The notes under the pieces: generated by a model | What the model was told of the DNA's origin: nothing | The model's input: the letters and a program-made list of their open reading frames with translations, nothing else | Database searches by the model: none | Shown: piece after piece, positions 6,788 to 11,404 of the stretch | Layout of the letters: each line of letters starts with the position of its first letter | How positions within the stretch are numbered: position 1 is the stretch's first letter | Assembly (NCBI GenBank): GCA_050015815.1 | Contig: JBEKAR010000049.1 | Span: 1-11,404 of the forward strand | Origin: JAJRAL01 sp050015815 | GTDB lineage: Archaea; Thermoplasmatota; Thermoplasmata; Methanomassiliicoccales; UBA472 | Direction: 5' to 3' | Length of the DNA: 11,404 bases | Position numbers and translations under genes: made by a program

Positions 6788-8347
6788 TCACACCCTCCGC
6801 GACGGCACGACCTCGACGCTCTCGCCGCCGTGCTTCGATTCCCTAGGCCGCACCTCGACGAAAAGCGGCATCTGGATGTTCGCCCCCATGATCAGCGCGA
6901 CGCCGATCGGCAGGCGCTGGATCTCGTCCTCCATCCCAGGGGACAGGCCTTCGAGCGAGGCGGAGATCGCCTTCAGATCGTTCGGATTGGTGACCTTGAG
7001 TATCATCTGAGTGTTGCATTGCGAGAGAACGTTCTTGTCGATCTTCGCCGCGCGCTGAGAGATGATCGTCAGGCCGAGACCGAACTTCCTGCCTTCAGAA
7101 GCGATCGTCCTGAATATCTTCGACGAGGCGGCGAGACCGATCTGAGGGCAGTAGTTGTGCGCCTCCTCCGCCACCATCATCATCGGCGGGATCTTGCCGA
7201 ACTTGCGCAGTTCGAAACAGGCCGTGGCGATGCGGTTGACGATGAGCTCCTGGATATCTGGAGGCGTTCCCTTGAGATTGATGATCGTCATCTTGCCCTT
7301 GACGATGAGGTCGTCGATCTTCGTGCCTTGAGAGGCAAAGAGGCTGACCTCGTTCAGGTACTCGAGCTCGTTGACTAGGCTCGCATTGTCCCCTTCCTCG
7401 TCCGCCTCGAGTACATTGATCAGGTCCTTCAGGCTGTAGTCCTTCTTCGCCGCGCTGACCGCCTCGATCGCCTTGCGCAGCGAGGTGAGGAAGACCCTGC
7501 CATTCTTGATCGTAGTGAGCGAAAGGAGTTCCCTCGCGTCCAGATTCGCCAGGGTGAACTTGAGCGGCTTCGCCTTTGGGTTGATCGTCGTGTCCGTGGC
7601 GTACTCCTGGATCTGGTCGCCGTAGCCGCGGGTCGTGACGCCGAAGTTCCTATGGGTCTTGGCGGACGAACCCCTTTCCCTCATCACGCCGTATTCGCCG
7701 TGGGGGTCGAAGACAAGGATGGTTACCTCGCGCTTCATCAGCTCCTCGAGCAGGTCGCCGCAGAGGAAGCTTTTGCCGCCACCGGTCTTAGCGAGAATCG
7801 AAACGTGCTTCTGGACCATGGCGTTGATGTCGACCTCGACGCGGATGTCGTGACCGAACAGGAGGCCGAGATATGCGCCGGTGTCAGTGTTCTCCCTGAG
7901 GCCGATGACGTCCTTGATCAGGTTGCCGGTCGCCTTGTAGACATGGTCACCAGCGCGGAACGGCGTCCTTGGAACTTGGAGAAGGTTGCGGTCGTCACGG
8001 AATCCTATTACGTCGACGCGAGCGATGACTATCTCGTCGATGGAGATATCCTCGCCGTCCTCGAGCTTCTTCGCCCTCTCAAGGGAGAGGTCGGTCTTCC
8101 TTTCCATAGAGGCGACGCGCCCGAGCACCCACCCTTCATGCTGATGTTCCACCTGCACGTACTCCATCGTCTCAATGTCGCCGAAGACGCGGAAGCTGAA
8201 ATCGGTCGTGCCGACATTGCCGAAGATGATGCCGACTGCCGTCATGTTTTCGATCTTGTGGCTATGATGCATCATCTGCGCTTCCGCCGTACGCTCCTTC
8301 GGCTCGCTGGAGCTGACTGGAGCCTCGACTGAAGAATCTGCCGGCAT
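6788..8347 (-). CDS. herA: HerA-like DNA translocase/helicase ATPase
   Basis: This is a hexameric FtsK/HerA-type ATPase that in archaea works with the NurA nuclease in double-strand-break end processing. From ATG 8347 it has 519 residues, normal for HerA. A HAS-barrel comes first (about residues 35-110, GIIFGNVGTTDFSFRVFG onward). It is followed by Walker A AKTGGGKS (186-193), a strand LVFDPHGEYG (211-220), Walker B MMMVAEEAHNY with the catalytic glutamate (about 389-399), and sensor/arginine-finger segments SEGRKFGLGLTIISQR and CNTQMILKVTNPNDL. The frame remains open back to 8488, but those 47 codons are arginine-rich, lie upstream of a TATA box and match nothing in the family, so ATG 8347 is preferred; M82 of the long frame (8245) is a further option close to the barrel. 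NurA is not in the window. The next gene is the coupled DUF357 protein. Confidence 0.9.
   Translation of the reverse strand: MPADSSVEAPVSSSEPKERTAEAQMMHHSHKIENMTAVGIIFGNVGTTDFSFRVFGDIETMEYVQVEHQHEGWVLGRVASMERKTDLSLERAKKLEDGEDISIDEIVIARVDVIGFRDDRNLLQVPRTPFRAGDHVYKATGNLIKDVIGLRENTDTGAYLGLLFGHDIRVEVDINAMVQKHVSILAKTGGGKSFLCGDLLEELMKREVTILVFDPHGEYGVMRERGSSAKTHRNFGVTTRGYGDQIQEYATDTTINPKAKPLKFTLANLDARELLSLTTIKNGRVFLTSLRKAIEAVSAAKKDYSLKDLINVLEADEEGDNASLVNELEYLNEVSLFASQGTKIDDLIVKGKMTIINLKGTPPDIQELIVNRIATACFELRKFGKIPPMMMVAEEAHNYCPQIGLAASSKIFRTIASEGRKFGLGLTIISQRAAKIDKNVLSQCNTQMILKVTNPNDLKAISASLEGLSPGMEDEIQRLPIGVALIMGANIQMPLFVEVRPRESKHGGESVEVVPSRRV
6793..6798 (-). promoter_or_regulatory. Strong Shine-Dalgarno site for the DUF357 gene inside herA
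   Basis: The minus strand reads GGAGGG, then six bases containing the herA stop TGA, then GTG at 6786. This is the best ribosome site I found in the window. It settles the GTG start and suggests translational coupling to herA, whereas several other genes here look leaderless. Confidence 0.6.
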
Positions 8348-8378
8348 CCCTATCCCGAATCCAGATATCCAGAGGATA

Positions 8379-8387
8379 TGATAAATA
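8379..8387 (-). promoter_or_regulatory. TATA box for the herA-DUF357 operon
   Basis: The minus strand reads TATTTATCA after GGCAAACA, a good archaeal BRE/TATA match in AT-rich surroundings. Its centre is about 36 bp before ATG 8347, predicting a start site near 8357 and a leader of about ten bases containing GGATAGGG. It lies inside the longer open frame that runs to 8488, which argues against that longer version of the protein. Confidence 0.5.
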
Positions 8388-8417
8388 TGTTTGCCAGGCC
8401 AGAATCGATACGGTAAA

Positions 8418-8654
8418 CTAGAGCGCCGGCGTCGACGCCACCCTAAGACGGATCTTCTCCATCTCTGACGCGAACTCAATCTCATCATCTTGCCCGCCAG
8501 GTATATGGGTCGGCAAGCGCCAGGGTGGGACCATTTCCGCCTTTTCGGAGGTGTTCTTGCGATTCACAACTTGCCGAGGCGTTCCATTGAATCGTTGGGT
8601 CCTTTCGTTGATCGATGAAAAAGAGGCTCGATAGGAGCAATTTGCCCATGCCAT
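8418..8654 (-). CDS. Possible small or remnant protein gene, unrecognised
   Basis: This open frame of 78 codons is co-directional with and 24 bp downstream of the kinase and ends (TAG) just before the herA promoter. The last 25 or so residues, around DDEIEFASEMEKIRLRV, look like a real charged amphipathic helix and the codons there are GC-rich like neighbouring genes. The first 40 residues look like random translation and have no ribosome site. A shorter version could begin at ATG 8534 (38 residues). It could be a small protein, the tail of a decayed gene, or chance. I do not recognise it. Confidence 0.2.
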   Translation of the reverse strand: MAWANCSYRASFSSINERTQRFNGTPRQVVNRKNTSEKAEMVPPWRLPTHIPGGQDDEIEFASEMEKIRLRVASTPAL

Positions 8655-8678
8655 CGGTCAGTCAGAACCGTCATTCAC

Positions 8679-11404
8679 TCATCGAGAGCGCCAGGCACCC
8701 GCCGGTATGACGATCTCAAACCTGGCTCCTTTCCCTGGTTCACCGTTCTCGTGTAAACTGATTCCATTGATAGCTAGGATTTGGTGCGAAAGGAATAGGC
8801 CGAAGCCGTGACCTTTCTCAGAACTCTGCGTGAAGAGACCCTTTTTCATTTCAGCCGAGATGCCGACGCCATCGTCCTCGCAGATGACGACTCGAGCACC
8901 ACTGCGCTCTTCGACATGGAAACGGATGGTGGTGATTTTGCCACCGTGACGTACAGCGTTGTCGATTAGGATAGGGAATACTTTGGCGATCAATGGATCA
9001 GCGAACACTTCAGTGTCAGACGGAACATCATTCACTAGCCTTATCGATCCGAGCGGGATTCCTCTTGAACCTGATTCTACATATCCCCGAATATCCTGCC
9101 AGATTGGTTCGTACACAACAACGCCCTGGTACTCCTTGGTGAACCTAATTATGGCGGAAATCTGCTTGGCTGCGGCCTCGGCCTTTCGGAGTTGCTCGTT
9201 GGACTCGTGATCAGGCTTGCTCATCTCCATCAAGGCCAATTGCCCTGTCAAGATCATCAGCTGGTTGTTGATATCATGCCTGGTGACACTAGTTAGGAGA
9301 TTAAGCTTCTTGTTCACTTCCATCAGCGCAGCCTCTGCCTGCTTGAGACTGCTGATGTCCCTCACCGATTCTATCGCCCCGACTCGATTGCCCTGGCCGT
9401 CGAAGATAAAGGTGGCGGCGCCCCAGAGGTGCGCTCCCTTTCCACCATAGAGGGCCTGGCAGAATGTCTCCGCGTAGAGAGCGCTTCCTTCCCTGGTGAC
9501 ATAATCGTACTCCTTTCTGAGATCGTCGTCATCCAGGGCCAGGAGGTCCAGTAGCATGCCGCGATTGGTCCCATAGAAGGGGATAGAGTAGGCACGGCCC
9601 CCGCGGCCAATCATATCCTCTTTGCTTACGCCAGTCATCTTCTCGATGGCCTGGTTCCAAGCAATGATGGTCCCCCCTTGATCCACGACAAGGGTAGCAT
9701 CGGGAAGGAAATCGATGATGTCTTCCAGTGTCTTCTTTGAGGCTTTCAACTCTTCTTCAGCCTTCTTGCGCTCGGTGATGTCGGTCATGAAGTTGAGCGT
9801 GGCGGGGCTACCTTTCCAGTCGATTGTGATTCCATTGATTTCCACCCATTTTGCTTGCCCCTCCTTCGTAATCACCCGGAAGTCGTACCGAATCGGGAGA
9901 GCTTCACCCTTCAATCGCTTCTGGAAGCGCTCAGCTACCATGGTGCGATCGTCCGGGTATATGAACGACATGTAAGGCTTCGACAGAATCTCTTCCTTCG
10001 AAAAGCCGATAATTGTGGTGGCCATGGGGTTGATCATATGGAGCATCCCGTCCTGCGCCACTACGATGGCTTCAGCTGCGCTCTCAACCAGCAGACGATA
10101 CCTCTTCTCGCTCTCCTGCAACGTCTTTTCGATCTTCTTTCGCTCCGTAATGTCACGTGAAACGCCGAGTATTTCAGTGTGCCCGCCCTTGTCTTCTCGC
10201 AGAAGTGTGGTGACGACCTCGATGTCCATCCACTTGCCGTCTTTTCGGCGTTGCCGCGCATCAAGCCTCCGGGCTTTGCCAGCCATATTGCCCTGAAGAA
10301 ACTGTTCTATCCACGTGGGAAGTTGCCCGACGATCTCATCGTACGAGTCGGGGTGAAGGACGTCCTTCAAATCCTGTTGCATGGTCTCTTCTACCGTAAA
10401 CCCACTGAAGTTCTCCACGCTTGGACTGACGTATGTGAACTTCTGAGTTGCGATATTTAAAGTCCAGATCACATCTGTGACGTTCTCGGCAAGCAGCCGA
10501 TACTTGCGCTCACTCTTTCGCAACGCGTCCTCCGCAAGCTTGCGGTCGGTCATGTCAGTGACAACCCCCCTCATTCCGACAATCTCATCCTGATGAAGGA
10601 TTGGCGATGAGATGATCGAAACCGAAAAGGCGCTACCATCCTTTCTCCGAGCTGCATACTCCTTAGGCTTTTGAGTTTCACCTTGCATGATCTTCCGTAC
10701 ATTTTGATATCCTTGTTCTCTTTCACTTGGCATCAGCATGTCAAGCGCCGTAGATCCACGAACAAGGTCCTGCAATGTGTAGCCGAACATGTCGAATGCT
10801 TGCTTGTTGACAAAAGTGAGTTTGCCCTGCTTATCAGTCTCATAGACGGCCACTGGTAGCATCTCGGCTAGCTCATGGAAGCGTGCTTCGCTGCTCCGAA
10901 GTTCCCCCTCCCCGTGTTTGCGTTCGGTGATGTCAGCGCAGAAGGCCATATACCTTTGATTCGGCAGTTCAACTGCGTTCAAGAATACTGGCACACTGGC
11001 ACCGTCCTTCCTCACAAGGATGGTCTCCATAGAAATCGCACCTCTCTTCTTCAGCTGCTGAAATCCATCTAGCGCTTCTTGGGCCACACTCGTTTTCGTA
11101 ATATCCCTGATGTTGAGATTGAGCAACTCCTCGCGGGAGTACTTGAGCATGGAGCATGCGGTCTTGTTGACATCCTGGTAGTCCCCCAAGGGATCGACGA
11201 TGAATATTCCTTCAGGGGCGTTGTCCATATATGTTCGGAGTCGCCCCTCGCTGATTCTCAATGTCCGCTCTCCTTGTTCTCGGGCGTATGCCTGCTTGAT
11301 CATGTTTGAGAGTTCAGCGAACTGAGGGGCAGATTGGCCACCCTTTTGCAGGTAGAAATCGGCTCCAGAATTCAGAGCTTCAATCGCCACTTCCTCTCTC
11401 CCTT
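8679..11404 (-). CDS. Multi-PAS sensor histidine kinase with N-terminal receiver domain, partial at 5' end
   Basis: The visible part is a large cytoplasmic-type signalling kinase with no membrane segments. Counting from the GTG at 11390, residues 1-37 (AIEALNSGADFYLQKGG) are the last strand and helix of a receiver domain. The frame stays open through GREE to the window edge, so most of the receiver lies outside and the GTG is not the start. Five PAS domains follow, at about 46-158, 167-287, 294-419, 427-545 and 551-685; the first four end in the D[IM]T[ED]RK linker typical of PAS arrays, and the fifth ends in RDISSLKQAE. A dimerisation/phosphoacceptor helix carries TRHDINNQL with H705. The ATPase domain has an N-box LIDNAVRHG (N811), a G1 box EDDGVGI and a G2 box GHGFGLFL. 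Such receiver-PAS-kinase proteins are common in methanogens and relatives. Sensed signals and the output partner are unknown. GC is clearly lower than in the neighbours. The stop is TGA at 8681-8679. Confidence 0.93.
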   Translation of the reverse strand, partial: GREEVAIEALNSGADFYLQKGGQSAPQFAELSNMIKQAYAREQGERTLRISEGRLRTYMDNAPEGIFIVDPLGDYQDVNKTACSMLKYSREELLNLNIRDITKTSVAQEALDGFQQLKKRGAISMETILVRKDGASVPVFLNAVELPNQRYMAFCADITERKHGEGELRSSEARFHELAEMLPVAVYETDKQGKLTFVNKQAFDMFGYTLQDLVRGSTALDMLMPSEREQGYQNVRKIMQGETQKPKEYAARRKDGSAFSVSIISSPILHQDEIVGMRGVVTDMTDRKLAEDALRKSERKYRLLAENVTDVIWTLNIATQKFTYVSPSVENFSGFTVEETMQQDLKDVLHPDSYDEIVGQLPTWIEQFLQGNMAGKARRLDARQRRKDGKWMDIEVVTTLLREDKGGHTEILGVSRDITERKKIEKTLQESEKRYRLLVESAAEAIVVAQDGMLHMINPMATTIIGFSKEEILSKPYMSFIYPDDRTMVAERFQKRLKGEALPIRYDFRVITKEGQAKWVEINGITIDWKGSPATLNFMTDITERKKAEEELKASKKTLEDIIDFLPDATLVVDQGGTIIAWNQAIEKMTGVSKEDMIGRGGRAYSIPFYGTNRGMLLDLLALDDDDLRKEYDYVTREGSALYAETFCQALYGGKGAHLWGAATFIFDGQGNRVGAIESVRDISSLKQAEAALMEVNKKLNLLTSVTRHDINNQLMILTGQLALMEMSKPDHESNEQLRKAEAAAKQISAIIRFTKEYQGVVVYEPIWQDIRGYVESGSRGIPLGSIRLVNDVPSDTEVFADPLIAKVFPILIDNAVRHGGKITTIRFHVEERSGARVVICEDDGVGISAEMKKGLFTQSSEKGHGFGLFLSHQILAINGISLHENGEPGKGARFEIVIPAGAWRSR

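Larger units (their letters stand above)
8348..8678. other. 331-bp region between the histidine kinase and herA
   Basis: This stretch separates the kinase stop from the herA start and has no confident gene. It contains the herA TATA box at 8379-8387, a minus-strand run of five T at 8618-8622 that could end the kinase transcript, and one minus-strand open frame at 8418-8654 listed separately. I saw no tRNA cloverleaf, inverted-repeat terminator or direct repeats of note. The part near the kinase is more AT-rich than the part near herA. Confidence 0.6.

Noticed and set aside
7652..8332. A 226-codon plus-strand frame opposite herA
   Set aside because: It is antisense to the HAS-barrel and Walker A region; the translation has no recognisable fold and no promoter.
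9767..10935. Recurring minus-strand similarity near 9770, 10140, 10545 and 10920 that looks like spaced repeats
   Set aside because: These are the coding sequences for the D[IM]T[ED]RK linkers between PAS domains, not CRISPR or regulatory repeats. The spacing follows PAS domain length and the copies have diverged.
1..11404. A previously undescribed defence or mobile system around herA
   Set aside because: HerA-like ATPases occur in some defence islands, but here the ATPase has the full housekeeping HerA layout. Its neighbours are a DUF357 protein and a signalling kinase, and no nuclease, SIR2, integrase or transposase is present.

Overview
The window looks like a GC-rich euryarchaeal chromosome segment, most plausibly from the Thermoplasmata/Methanomassiliicoccales side of the tree. 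The archaeal call is firm: there is an archaea-specific pantoate kinase next to a CoaBC/Dfp protein, a HerA-type DNA translocase followed by a DUF357 protein, an archaeal-type alanine dehydrogenase of the ornithine cyclodeaminase family, and TATA-like boxes about 26 bp before several start codons, which suggests leaderless mRNAs. The lineage is an inference from gene content and GC, not proven by any marker here. I found no rRNA, tRNA, CRISPR array, insertion sequence or integration site.

Layout, left to right. Positions 1-1310 (+) hold glycine dehydrogenase (decarboxylating) subunit 2, cut by the left edge. It converges with a DedA-family membrane protein (1319-1945, -). Next comes an alanine dehydrogenase/ornithine cyclodeaminase family enzyme (2025 to about 3041, -). 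This is divergent from thymidylate kinase (about 3185-3859, +), which is followed on the same strand by coaBC (3883-5082) and pantoate kinase (5087-5959), then by a four-helix membrane protein made of two copies of a two-helix unit (6003-6473). The right half is all on the minus strand: a DUF357 protein (6493-6786) tightly coupled behind a herA-like ATPase (6788-8347), a 331-bp stretch with no confident gene, and a large sensor histidine kinase with five PAS domains (8679 to the right edge). The kinase enters from outside the window with the tail of a receiver domain.

The best functional unit is the coenzyme A pair. Pantoate kinase makes 4-phosphopantoate, and CoaBC adds cysteine to 4'-phosphopantothenate and decarboxylates the product. 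The archaeal phosphopantothenate synthetase that links these two steps is not in the window. The glycine cleavage subunit and alanine dehydrogenase suggest amino-acid interconversion or catabolism, but they are not in one operon. HerA plus DUF357 is the most interesting pairing of known and unknown genes. The histidine kinase has visibly lower GC than the rest and may have a different history. I found no wholly new multi-gene system. The items most worth checking are the DUF357-HerA coupling, the duplicated membrane protein, the altered decarboxylase motifs of CoaBC, and the small reading frame between the kinase and herA.
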